From Paraphysomonas bandaiensis (Eukaryota; Chrysophyceae), in the NCBI GenBank assembly GCA_965644295.1, contig CBFFRP010000380.1:62001-126000 (forward strand): a stretch of 64,000 nt of DNA. Reading direction: 5' to 3'. Every line of letters begins with the position of its first letter. Position 1 is the stretch's first letter. The translations under genes and the position numbers were made by a program. Below the pieces are notes generated by a model, which saw nothing but the letters and a program-made list of their open reading frames with translations, made no database searches and was not told where the DNA came from. This document shows, in pieces, positions 43,291 to 56,335 of this stretch.

Positions 43291-46200
43291 ATGGGTAAAG
43301 GTAAAGGACGACGTGCTGAGGAGGAAGAGCGGAAGGAGAGAGAGAAGGACAAGATGAAGATTCAAAATAAAGTAGCTAAATTAGGAATGGTATATGAAGA
43401 TGTAGATATTCCACCGGATGAGGTGGATCGGAAGGATGTGTCTAAGTCCATGCTGCATACCTTCAAAGCCATGATTCCGTACACAAATGAATACTATGAA
43501 GCCCTGCAAGCAGAGGAGGAAATGGATGACCTGTTTAAGATTCAGGTCGAGAAAACAAGAGCTAGGGAGCTAGTGTCCAAGTCACGTGTAGGACGACACG
43601 ACGAAGCCCTTGAAGAGATGATGGATGAAACAGACCATGACTTCCATTACTTCAACAAGATAAAGCATAGGCAAGAGCTGGAAGGGAAATTTAAGTATGT
43701 TCCGCGCTCAACAAACCCCTTCAAGTATATGGAAGGTCAGAACAGATTACGCAAGGCCGTTGCAATGCAGTTTGGCTTACTAGATGATGAACTTCTCAAA
43801 AAGTTATCTGCACATGGGAGAGATTTGGCATCCCAAGGAGTGAAGCTGCAGGACGACAAACACTTGCCCTGTTCGTGGAGGTAAGTTTGTTTTGTCATGA
43901 TTGTGTGTGCACACACAGATTCTATACCTCACTAGATCATTAGGGGTAAAGGAGAAAATGACGTTGACTTGCATTGTTCTGGCCCTCGAGCTGCTCATAC
44001 GACCAAAACGGTGAAAAATAATCGCAATGAAGACGTTCCCATGTACACTGCTCATTGCGCGTATCACGCCCTTTCGTGTCTTGGCTTCCACGAGGAGGAG
44101 TATCCACCGAAGATATTTACTCCGAACTCGGAAGGACTTTGCACAGAGTGCTATGTTCATAAGATGAAGACCCTTCCCCCACGGCTGACACCTGATTCCG
44201 TCCCGACAGTGTTCGATCCTAAGGACCCCCAGGGCCAAGTTGGTGCTGATGATGAGGACAGAGGTTCTGTGGACGAAGTATCTAGCAGCGTAGCGGACCA
44301 GCGTTATCTAGCGCTTCAAGAGGAGAGAGATGCAGAGTCTGGTGGATTAACAGAGGATTCCTTGTGTTGCTGGGTTCCCTCCGCGGAGGAAAGCCTCACG
44401 CAGATGCGGGGATACATATGTCGCAATAAGGTGTTTCGGCACCCCGTCACGATGAAGTTGCTGCGGACATGTGCCCTTCATGTTAAATTTTGTGTAAAGC
44501 CTCATGAAGATGGTGGTGCAGTTGGGGGGTTGATCGAGACACCAAACATACATGCGCTCTGCAACATGCATCATGTCGCAGAGCATGGCATTGCTCCTCT
44601 AAAATTGAACTTCCCTTATCCAGGTATGGAGCATCGGTTAAAGAACAAGGGATGGATGGTGAAGCCTGGGCACTGGGCCGCTCCTTCGTGGCCGCCTTTG
44701 CGGGATGTAGTCAGCAAGAAACAGTACCGAGTGCCTGAAAAGCCTATAGGATACATGAACAAGATGCGCGAGGCTGCCAGACTGATGATTTTTAGAAAGT
44801 AAGTACTTCATTTGGCGACTGATTTAGTTTGCTAACTCGTCTGTGATACCAGACGGAAGAAACAGTTTGGAAAGTATGCGGCTGTGGCGATCCAAGCTGT
44901 GTATAGGGGTTATCGCCTGCGGCACACGCACAAGCCCAGGCTGTACGAGCTTAGGATTCCGCTTCGTATCGAGAAAGCAGTTCTTATTCAGTGCCAGATG
45001 AGACGATTTCTCGGCAACAAAATAGTCGTGAAGCGCAGGAAGGAATATAATTCAAATGCCCTCTTCATACAGCGTGTGTTCAGAGGTTATGTAGCCAGGA
45101 AATGGATCAAACGCAACGAAGCCGCTAAAGTGTTGCAGCGAGCTTCTAAAGTGTTCAAGGATCGGCAATTCTTCAACACGGTAATGATGCTAGTTCAACT
45201 TCGAAAGTTGTTCCAGAGACGAGATGAAGCGATTCTACTTATGCAACGCACAGTGAGGGGATATATGGCGCGATTGCGACTTCGAAGACATAGAAGCCGA
45301 GTGCTGCTCAAGTTTCATCAGGCGGCTTTCATCTTACAGATTACATTCAAAAAGATAGCTCGATGGAAGGCTGAGATTCGTAGACGAGAGGTATTCTATT
45401 TGCCTATGATATCATATTTTTAAACTTTTGACTTGACTTCAGAGAATGAACAGCAGAGTAGCTCTGCAAAGAAAGCTCGCCCATATGATAGAGGAGTTGT
45501 TTTTTATACGACAGGATAAGCGGAGGTTGTGGTCATTGATACAGAAATCCGCACCTGTTATTCAGAGTTTGGTGAGAGGGTTTGTCGGTAGGCACAGGTC
45601 GCATCGCATGAAGTACTTGAGAAAAGCATTAAGATCCTGGTGCCATCCTGTGTATGCAGTGGAGTTCATGAGACAACATCTAGAAAATCGCGTTCCGCAT
45701 ATGGGTGCTGGGCGAACGTCTATTCTTATGCCCGAATTACTTGCCAATTTTGTTACAGCGAAAGGAAAACGTCAGAAACGAAAAGAGCTGACGTTTCTTG
45801 TTGAACACTTGCCTCCTGAGAGTGCCAAATTAGTGGATGTTGATAAGAAAACGCTAGTTGTGGCTTTGACAGGGTGAGACCAAATTGGTGATTGTGGATT
45901 TGTGGGTTTATATTTCATGCACAGATGGTATAAAGCAACGGGTAAACCGCTCCTCTCATCTGAGGTGGAATCTATCTATCAAAGGTTTAGAAATCCAGTG
46001 GTGAGTAACATGTAGCATGCTTGATGTTATCTAACTTTTACGTCAGGATGCCAAAGTCAATATACTAGAAATCGATAACTACATTAAGAAGCATCGCACT
46101 GGCCCTTGTCACAAACACGCCAGAGCCGTATGTGGAGACTGTGTATTTCATCGAGAGTGTAACTTTCCGAAGTAAGTATGGCAATACATTTCGCCCCTTG

Positions 46201-49057
46201 TGACTTATTTGTTCTACAGGTGCACTTGTAGATGCTTCAAGCGAGACAGCATTACAGGAACAATATGCAGGGAGTGTCATCATTCGATTATCATACACAC
46301 ATTGTTCCCTCTACACATGAAACCTAGTCGGCAAAAGGCCGGCAAGGTTAGTTTATAATTCGAACTGAAATACTCTACTGATATAATTGTTGCTATGCAG
46401 ACAATGCTGAAGATTCTCAACGCTGTGTCAGAGCCGGATATGTCGATACCGGAGAATGTCAAAGGGTTGGAGCTGCAGGATATAGGACGCCAAATTTATA
46501 GAGAGAAAAATAAAAATAAGAGAGAAGCGAAGCGATTGGAGGAGGAAAAAAGCGGCTTTAGCACTGAAAACTCGATAGGAAGCCCGACTAAAGGAGCGGG
46601 CCGTACTCACAGCTCTCTCTACGATGGACATACAGACCGTGCGGCACCATCACAGCTGGTGCAGTCGTTAGCTTATTTGGATGTGAGTTTTAACATTTTC
46701 AAGTAAGTATCGTCGTGAAACATTTTCTTGCAGAAGGATGGGTCTGAGGTGGCCAATGAGAAGGAGTATTGGGACCAAAGGAGCCCTCGCCTTCCTATAA
46801 ACAAGGGAGTATACTTCAACCGAATCAGTGCTTGCTCTGTTCCCCCGAATGTAGATATTACCGCGGCTGGTATGAATCGCATCCAGTTTTTTTATTTCTT
46901 ATCCTGTTGTTTGCAGAGTTCTGGTCCTCCGCCCCGAAAAATCCAAACAAGACCACAAGGGACTACCATGAGAAGTTTGAACACAACATGCCCCTGCCTA
47001 TTGTGGCTGAGGACCGTTTGACCTACACATTGGAGGGCCCTATGGTGTATATCCAGATGCTCCACAAAATAATTCAACTTGAGGAGGCAGATCCTAAGAA
47101 CATTCACTTCGATGGGGGAGACTTACTGAGACTCATAGTCAATCATATACAGGTGTTCGAGCGTCATTGGAGAAAGATGGTGGTCGATCTCCGCACCGGT
47201 GAACTGAATAGACATCTTATAGTGGATCCTAAGGCCCGTGCACTATACCTCAGCACTGCAATGCCTCGCCCGGCTCTAGCATCCCGGTTGGACAAGACCT
47301 TCAGAGATCTTGGATTTCATATGAAGGTTCTTGGGAAAGACATTGTAATGAAGGGCTTCGCAGAGAGAAAGAAAATGAAGGGTCAGGAGTACAGGCGCCC
47401 ATCTTTCCCAGAGAACACTTTCGGTAGCACTGGGTTTCACTCCTCCGACCTCGACACCTCAGGGACCTCGCATGGTCATGGGTCCCAGGATCGGGTTAAA
47501 TTCAGCGCCACAGAGATGCATTCTCCGCCTGGGACTCACTCAGCGAATAAGTCATCTAAATCCAGACGACCGACGATTAAACACGCTGACACTGCAGTAG
47601 TGTGTAGCAGAACATCGCCGGAAGCCCTGTCACTTGGTGGTTCCTTAGATGCCACGCAACTTACCGTTACCCAAACAAGTTTTAACAAAAAAAAATTGAA
47701 GAAAATGAATAAAGCTGAAGCTTTAGTTATGGCATCTACCATGGGCAGTGCCGGAGCTCAAGAAATAAGAGAGCGAACAGCGGAGAAAATGAATCGGGGA
47801 GCGACAGCTAATCGTCGGAACTTTGTTCGTCGCAATTCAGACACTGATAGCTTTAGACCATGCACTGTTGATCAGCTACAGAAAATAACTCACACGTTAT
47901 TGACGGACCCACAAGTCGACTACCACAACTTAGTTGCTCTTTCGGGTAGATTTATTTGCCCGTTCCCAGCGTGCGGCTTGAGCTTCACATCTAGGGATGC
48001 AGCGTTTGATCATCTTCGCACTCATGAACAAAAGCGCAAACTTTATGCGCCGTCTGCCCTCGCTGATTCTCATCTAAACTATTACTGGCCAAAGGACAAT
48101 TTGTGGAGGGATAACCCGAAATACACCAAACGAGTAATTCCACCGGGTGCGATCAAATGTACTTTCAAAGGGTGCCAGGAGGTGTTCATATCGCGTCATA
48201 GGCTGGAGTATCATATGAAGTGGGTTCATAACACCGAGTCGAGGTCCATGACATTGCAATCATTCTTCAAATTCATTGGGAAATCGACAGCAACACCACC
48301 GTATCCACCTCCTGACTATGCCCCTGCGGACTTCTGTTCGAAGCACCTTAAGCTTGACAAGAAATGCCCAATGTGTGTGAGTATCACTGAGGATGACGGA
48401 AAGCCGAAGCAGCCGATGTATTTTTACGACTCAGTACGAGTAGATTTCACGAAGCGTGATGGAAAGGGAGGAGACGTATTGCTGGAGCGAAGTAACTCTG
48501 ACAAGGGCGTGTTCTACGTGAATAATACCGCGGGACAAACACATGGGAAAGTATGTCGCGGTCGGCCAGTTGGAATGCTGAAGGATTGCAAAGGAGACGG
48601 ATGGGTTGCTCTTGTAGAGGTTATTTCAATACTGGAGGCCCAGGAGCTTCACAAAAAGTTTCCCAGGGACGGCGACACTCACCACGAACTAGTGCGAATG
48701 AATGAATCGGATGGGTCTGGGACTATATCTGATCCTGGGGCTCCGAAGTGGGTGAGGCTCATCGACGTGACCGGGATGTTCTACTTAATAGAGACCACAA
48801 AAGAAGATTTCAGTTACCGTTTACGCAACGGTAGCATCCCTCGCGATAATGTCTTTTTTATACGGCCGAAACCTACCACTTCGATTAGTAGTGTACCTTC
48901 AACCGCAAGTAGACAACAGTCCAATGATACAAGTGAGCCCAGTTTCACTCCAGCTCTTCGAAAGAGCGGAGAAGTTGGATCGCGAGTGATGTCATCCCGG
49001 TCGCATTCTTTGCAACAACAAACTCCGAAAAAGCAACGGAAATCGAGTGTTGTGTAG
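43291..49057 (+). CDS. Large multi-IQ, Cys-rich, C2H2 zinc-finger protein (1766 aa)
   Basis: Ten exons: 43291-43880, 43944-44798, 44853-45390, 45443-45873, 45925-46000, 46047-46171, 46220-46346, 46401-46682, 46734-46869, 46917-49057. All joins keep frame; most introns are 46-63 nt. Residues 1-40 are Lys/Glu-rich. A Cys/His-rich region spans about 205-430. Residues about 485-720 carry four or more IQ motifs (AIQAVYRGYRLR, FIQRVFRGYVARKW, LMQRTVRGYMARLRLRR, VIQSLVRGFVGRHR). Residues about 853-893 pack Cys and His into a B-box-like cluster (CHKHARAVCGDC, CTCRCFKRD, CRECHH). Two C2H2 fingers lie near 1399-1425 (CPFPACGLSFTSRDAAFDHL) and 1466-1490 (CTFKGCQEVF). The tail is Ser-rich. IQ motifs would bind calmodulin or centrin. 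The mix suggests a cytoskeletal or ciliary protein rather than a transcription factor, but I recognise no orthologue. Confidence 0.82.
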
Positions 49058-49614
49058 CATTATGTTAATATAGGTATCTTTTGTGCTACGGACTGTGAAG
49101 ATATTTTGTAATTTTTGTATGATGATGTTTTGTGCGTTTTAAATTGTAAGCATAGTCTTCCCTGACGTTCCCAATATGTGCGTATGTATGTATCGTTATT
49201 GTGTACCTCTACGTTGAAGATATATTGTCGATACACATTCATATATAACGCCTTTCGAAACTTTTCAAGAGTTTAACACAAAACATATATGACCTCGTAT
49301 TTTCTCAACATTAATTATACCCTGCATGGAGATATATGCATACCAACAAGTGCACTCCACATATATATGGCACAGTTTTGCTATTAGCACTCCATCTACA
49401 TACAAAAATATAATAATAGAAGATAACTTGTGAACACGTGAAGAATCTAAGCAACATTATTATTATCTTTCTATCATATTGTTGAGTTTTGCTTATTTGT
49501 AAGCAATTAAAATATGTATTTTAAGGTACATAAATTATGACATCTAATTCAAGAATACTGTAGCTGACACTGTAGCACTGTAGTACATAAATACTGAATT
49601 AATGATGTGATAGT
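49058..49614. other. 3' flank of the large gene, no gene seen
   Basis: AT-rich; nothing recognised. Confidence 0.5.
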
Positions 49615-50035
49615 AGTGAATATCTTATTAGCAATAGACGTTTAAGAGTCAGAACTATTGTAGCAAAACTATTTAACTAACTCTGATATCCTACTTTTTA
49701 ACGCTTCGAAAGCTACTTGTGCGTCACCCTAAGCACCAAGGTGAAACCACTTTTGCTCTATCACTCACAGTAAACACAGTGAGCAAGCATAATGTTGATA
49801 TACATGACATCTGCTGATTGTTGACTTCAGGATATTTTAGACCTTAAGGTGAGCAGCCCGGCTTCTTGACTTCAGCAGGCAGCCCTATACCCCGGTTACC
49901 CTTCAGGTGTCAGGTGGGCCCATTCCCGGATGCCTGTTTATTCTTCAGGGCCCAAAGCCCAAAGACGTCTACACAAGAAATACTTATATTACTGTCCCTT
50001 GTACCACACAAGCATTTGACTATAAGTGGGCAACG
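49615..50035 (-). repeat. Dispersed repeat, copy E (reverse orientation)
   Basis: The reverse complement of copies B and C from ATAATAAG-like start to AAGTGTCCCTTGTACCACAC-like end. It keeps TAGCAATAGACGTTTAAGAG, ATATCCTACTTTTTAACGC, the GTGACGCAC core, ATGTTGATATACATGACATC, GGCAGCCCTATACCCCGGTT, GGGCCCATTCCCGGATGCC and AAGACGTCTACACAAG. Confidence 0.75.
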
Positions 50036-51557
50036 ATGGAGATGGTGATTATAATTTTACTGATTATTATTGAGTTTAATGTTCAGTTATTGAAGTTTAA
50101 ACCATCCTAATGTCGAAACGGATACATATTATTAAATGACTACTACCATGAAACTGAAGTTTTATAATTTAAAACTAGTTGAGATGTACTCATTGTTACT
50201 ATGATTTCGGTGAAGACACGATACGAGTCAGAGAGAAAATAAATATAAATTAAATAACTTGGAACAAATTTTGATATGACACTTATGTTCCACCCAATCA
50301 GCAACTCAACTCCTCACTGTTTTATGAAATATAAAATGTTTTTTAAATTTATAACGTTCACTAAAACTGCCTAGAGTAGATGATGCTATGGGGTGCTTTT
50401 AATCCATCAGCAACACTGATATACCCCTGCTTTTGTCAGTGCAGCATAGAATCAACGGAAGATCAAGAGATTCTCGTCGCCCATTGCCGACCTTTACGCG
50501 ACAACTCTGCGCGACCTATAATGCTTGGTCACTCTTACACTTTGTAGATATAGGTGTTACTTCTCAGTAATTTTGACGAAGTGTATTCGTATTTATCATA
50601 CACCTTCGGAGTGTGAAACGAAATACTACACCTCAACTTATAAAGGAATTTCAGGATTAATTTATTTATATAGGATCACCTTTAGCAGGTAAGAAGGTTA
50701 CTTTTTTACATTCGACAATCAGCAGGTCACAGCTCAAGATGTAAAACAGCGCCTCTGTATGAAAATCGTCTAGGTAGATACAGGCAGATACTATCGGCTA
50801 CGATGAGGATCTGTGGCTCTTCTCACATAGTGACAGATGCAGTTCTTTTACTTTTAATAGTTTTCTATTGGAAGTAATAACGAATATCTTTTCAACGGCG
50901 TATATTTACAGGGTGTGTGTGAATCGCTGCACTGTTAATACTCTTATATGATGCATAGGACATGTTATGTGTGGAGAGCAGATAATGATTGATAATCTCA
51001 TCCATCATACGTAAATTCATGAAATCTCTCTATGATATATGTTTAAAACCCTTGTCATAAGCTGTTACGGTGGCTATCTATAAGATGCATCTCTATCCAT
51101 ATGCAGATATGCATATATATATGAGCGAGAAGTATCCAACCGTTGAGATATACAGCAGCAGCAGCAGCAGGTAGAGTCAATAAAAACTGAAAATAAATTA
51201 TGCCTTATCAAGATTTTCAGAATTGAAACATTGGAAATTCTGATCTGATTTTTTTGAGATTTTATACTCTATAATCTCATCCCATATACCCCTCTGTACA
51301 TCCATATACTACTGTACATACGTAGATAGCTATACTGTACCTCTGTATTGTTGATAGCAGTATAGTGAGTATACGTGGTACGGTATATTCCTATATCTTC
51401 TCTCTCTCTAAGTATGAATGAATGTATGTATGTATATGTATGTAGAGTGGGAGGAGCGAGTAGTAGTCATTCTATTGGTTAACACCCACAGGCTTATCCA
51501 TATAATCTACCCTCAAACAACAGATATTAGACATTGTTATAACCGTGAATAATCATC
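50036..51557. other. Intergenic region upstream of the Rab gene
   Basis: No gene was seen. Near 51156-51171 lies TACAGCAGCAGCAGCAGCAG, and near 51415-51445 ATGAATGAATGTATGTATGT, simple-sequence words that recur upstream of other genes here. TATA-like tracts occur at 51113-51121. Confidence 0.45.
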
Positions 51558-52376
<819 letters not shown>

Positions 52377-53475
52377 TCTCTACAATGTTGTCCGGTTAAC
52401 TATTCTCTTCATGTTTAGTAATGAATGTGTCCACTAGCATGTAGTTGTAGACAGATTCTGTTTTTCTGTTAGTATGTACTTCCCGTATTGCTGGTGTCCG
52501 CGTTAGCTAATGGTCGACAAAAGTGCGTTGAAAATCAAATGCAACTAGCTGCTTTGTTTGGAGAGAGTTTTTGTCTAAATAACAATTCATCTCATGGCTC
52601 TTGTCGCGATATATTACCTTGTTGACCGGTATGCTGTGTAAATATTAAATATTACGTCTTTCTCTCCCTACTAGTCATTAAGCATTAAACATCATTCCAT
52701 GATTATCATCTCGAATATATTTGAGGAGCAGACATCCAACTGCCGCACTGTAACCCGTAGCCCAACCGCTAGAAACATGTGAAGTGAGTTTTTATCATTA
52801 GGCACAATCGAACACCAGAACCGAAATCAGAGCCATTTTCTCATGCAATTCGTTTAGTAGTTTTAAGATTTTAAGTAGGAGGAATTCGATTAATATAGGA
52901 ATTAGAGTGCTGTTGCTGTGTCCATACCAATAACTTTATATATATAGTTCTTCCAGCTTTTATAACTAATAATACATTTTCTTGCAGCTAAAGTGTAATG
53001 TTGGAAAAAATGTAGTGTTGATTGCAGTAGCAGTAATTGTTACGTTACCGTACTTTGATGGCTCTGGCACATCCGACTGAAATATTTATTAGATGTGTTG
53101 TGTTATAAAATTTGAGACAAAAGCAGCTATTAATCAACCTAACATATCACTATGCCAGGATTGGCAGTCGAAAGACAATATATATAGAATATAAAGACTA
53201 TATAATACGTGATAACATTGAGATAAAAGGCTGTGTCAAAGCCAACAACCGACTCTTTTTGTTCCTTTTCGCAAATGTTAAACTCTGGTAATATAAATAT
53301 ATGAATTCCTATTATTTACCATAGAAATGGCTTATACAGCTAATACCCAACTCGTTTCCAAGTAAAGACGTTGACATTTGCATTAGAAAACCGTTTTCTA
53401 TAGTACACAATAGTAATCTAGTCAACTTTTAAGCTGTACTTCAAAGCATTCCTTATACGGGATTTTTATGCGCAC
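52377..53475. other. Convergent intergenic region
   Basis: Between the 3' ends of the Rab and rhodanese genes. No gene was seen. Confidence 0.5.
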
Positions 53476-53885
53476 TTAACTTCTTTTGACGCCACTTTCA
53501 ACCTCGTTAGCATAAGCCATCATACCACCTTCAACATTATATATATCCGGGTAGCCTACGCTCGAAAGAAACGTAGCAAACTTCATACTCCGACCCCCAG
53601 AGCGGCACTATGAAAGAGAGATAAATACTCAGAGTGTGCAAGTGCTGCGTTACTCACCAGGCATACAACTGGTTTGTCTTTGCTCAGTATTTTTGATTCG
53701 GCTACGCTAGGCTGCCATTCTTCAGCCTTACTCAATGGAAGGTTCATAATGTTGGGGTTTTCAATTGAGAGAGCCAAAAGCTCGTGGGGTTCTCTTACAT
53801 CCACGATTTGATACTTTGCACATTCATCATTATCGTTAACAATGTTTGAGAGTTCTGTTGGAGTAAGGGGTTTGATACTTGCCAT
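53476..53885 (-). CDS. Single-domain rhodanese (sulfurtransferase)
   Basis: Two exons (53658-53885, 53476-53607) with a 50-nt intron give 119 residues. Reading straight through the intron gives a false truncated product that lacks the active site. The spliced form reads IVDVREPHELLAL (CH2A-like entry), KDKPVVCL and then CRSGGRSMKFATFL, with the catalytic Cys right after the splice site, and finally YNVEGGMMAYANEV. The six-residue active loop CRSGGR is typical of rhodaneses that transfer sulfane sulfur, such as GlpE or thiosulfate:glutathione sulfurtransferase. There is no targeting peptide, so it is probably cytosolic. Rhodaneses act in sulfide handling or thio-modification; the substrate is unknown. 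Confidence 0.92.
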
Positions 53886-56335
53886 CTCTCTCTGTATATA
53901 TGATCTGATGTGTTATATATGTTGAACCTTGCAATTCTAATCAATTCACTTGAATTTTCATGTATGTATATGACATCATCACTTCTAGACTTGCATCGTC
54001 AGTTGAACAGCCTGCATACACACAAACACACACTCCTGCCGTGTGTGTATATGCATGAACAGTAGATGGTGTTTTCCCAGCTGACAATAATTCCGGAATT
54101 TTAACTATTATAGTATATAAAAGTTGTTTTTTTTGCTGTACATACACCACTATTTCACCTATTTTCTACAGTAGCAATTCAAGCGTCAGTATTGTACAGC
54201 ATGTTTATGGTTGGAGAAGATATGCATATAGATATGGAATAAACGAGAATGTAAGCATCCTTCATGAGGGAGAACCAGTTGAAGAGGTAGTCTATGAAGG
54301 AAGAGGACAGTTATCCCTTAGTACATATATCTGGAACAAGCAGTGGATTGATATTATGAGTGAGTAGTAATATTCATGAGTTCGTATTACGATATGGCGA
54401 TAGAAGGGTTATAAGTAGCAATACATGCACTGAGTGACTGTATCGACAATTAAACCATCAGGTATTTGTAATCGTGACACAGAAAAAAGGGTATGCAATT
54501 ACCATCACAAGATTGCAGTATCCCGAGCAGTCTTGCAGTTTCAGGAGCACGCTTAAAATCATTTTTGGACCGATAGAGTTAAATGGTATGAAGAGATATA
54601 TGTATGAATGTATACATTAGTTTTGACTGTAGAAATTAAGGAGTTAGCCGAGTGCCATCATACGGGGATAATATGTATGTCGAATTGACAAGTGAACTAT
54701 GCTAGTACCTTTACAGGGGATGCTAAATTTGTTTCTGTCAAAACAATGTAATCCTTTAAAATTGTTTGTTAAGAGCTATTTAATATCAGTGGTTTCATGT
54801 AGCTAGCATCTAGTAGGCAATCATGTCTCTACAGGATTCTTCGTCAAGACTTCCACCACTGTCTTTCCTAACCCACCTTTGCAGTATGAACACTTTTCAT
54901 TAGCTTATTAGCAAGTATTTTCTCAACGTTTAATATCATAATTTCTTTGAACTACTTTCTGCTTAACCATCCTTCATAATTAAGGAAAGTAGTGCGCAGG
55001 AGTTTGAACACGTCAGCACAAGTGCTTAATTATTAAACAGACTAAATATCTTTCTTGAGCTACCATATTTAGGGGTTTATTTAAAAATCACTAAGAGCTG
55101 CCCGTATGGGCCAAGTCCAGGTTCAACACTTACTTGAAGCTGTCGCTGTCTGCTATACACACATCTTGCAATAAAAAAAGTTTAAATAGTAGTGGTCTAT
55201 AGTATTTTATGTTTCATACATCAATAGTAACATAAATACTGTCAAGATAATAGTGCCGATCTTCAATAGCGCTTCAAAAGAAATTGGATTTCGTAGTCCA
55301 TAGAACGATATCTCAAATCTTCGCAAATGCAAGCTGATTAGGGCCTCATATTAGGTGTTACTCGTAAGCAGTAGGGTTGATAAGTCTATCGAACGATTCC
55401 TGGATACTATATCAAGCATGTGCGTAAGTACGAACACCATCGCATAGAGAACAGTCATAACACCTCAAAGTTATCCGGAGTTCATTTTTCGACATATTTG
55501 ATACCTCAAACGCTCGGTATATATAGCCGAAATATGAACTACTTTTTAAACAAAATCCAACGATACATAAACATAGACCACTGTAGAGTTACCACACCAA
55601 CAGAATAGAGATATATGGTTAAATGCTACGGTTACGACCTGCATATTCATACACAATACATTATAATGCTAGTTATCCAAAATCATATACAAAGTATGAT
55701 AGTTAGATAATTCATCCTCCACATCCATACATTCTTGAAGTTATAGCATATAGTGCAGGCACGAAAGACATGTAGCTATCTATTGAGTGGGGTTGCTACT
55801 ATTAATTCATTGTTAGAGATCTGATTCATTTGGAAACTGCACTTGTGTATAGGATTAGTGGATACTGTGCTTGTATGCACAGCTACGTTGCATGTATGAT
55901 GAAGCTTTACAGTTAAGTGTTATTGTTGTTGTATATCTTTACAGTGGACAGATTCAACAGTCGGTACTTTCATATATGTACTTATGCACTTATGTTCACA
56001 ATGATCGTGTACATATCCCACAAAGTACGTACTCTCGTAATCTGTATTCCACTAAAATACGGCTTATGGTAACTGCTCTCTACAGAGGTGTATGTGTACA
56101 CGCATAGCAGTGCTGGTGTGTGACTATAGAGATGTGTGTACAGTCGTATGTGTATGAGTTTAACTGTTACAGTCAATGGGGTCTCTCTATACGTATATAT
56201 ATGCATGTATATATCTGTTAACTAGAGGCGTTAACACCATAGAGAACAGTAAATATCTCAATCAGTGAGATTGACAACATCATCCAGTACCTCATGCATC
56301 GATCGTATCGATATATCTGACATTAACTTTTACAA
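53886..56335. other. Long divergent intergenic region, no gene seen
   Basis: About 2.4 kb between the 5' ends of the rhodanese and TPR-IQ-LRR genes. It contains a CACACAAACACACACTCC/GTGTGTGTATATG near-palindrome at 54018-54051, and TAGCAGTGCTGGTGTGTG near 56106. No protein-like frame or RNA gene was recognised. Confidence 0.5.

Noticed and set aside
53583-53885. Rhodanese as an unspliced 100-residue protein
   Set aside because: That frame reads through a 50-nt intron and ends without the catalytic Cys; the spliced form restores the active-site loop.
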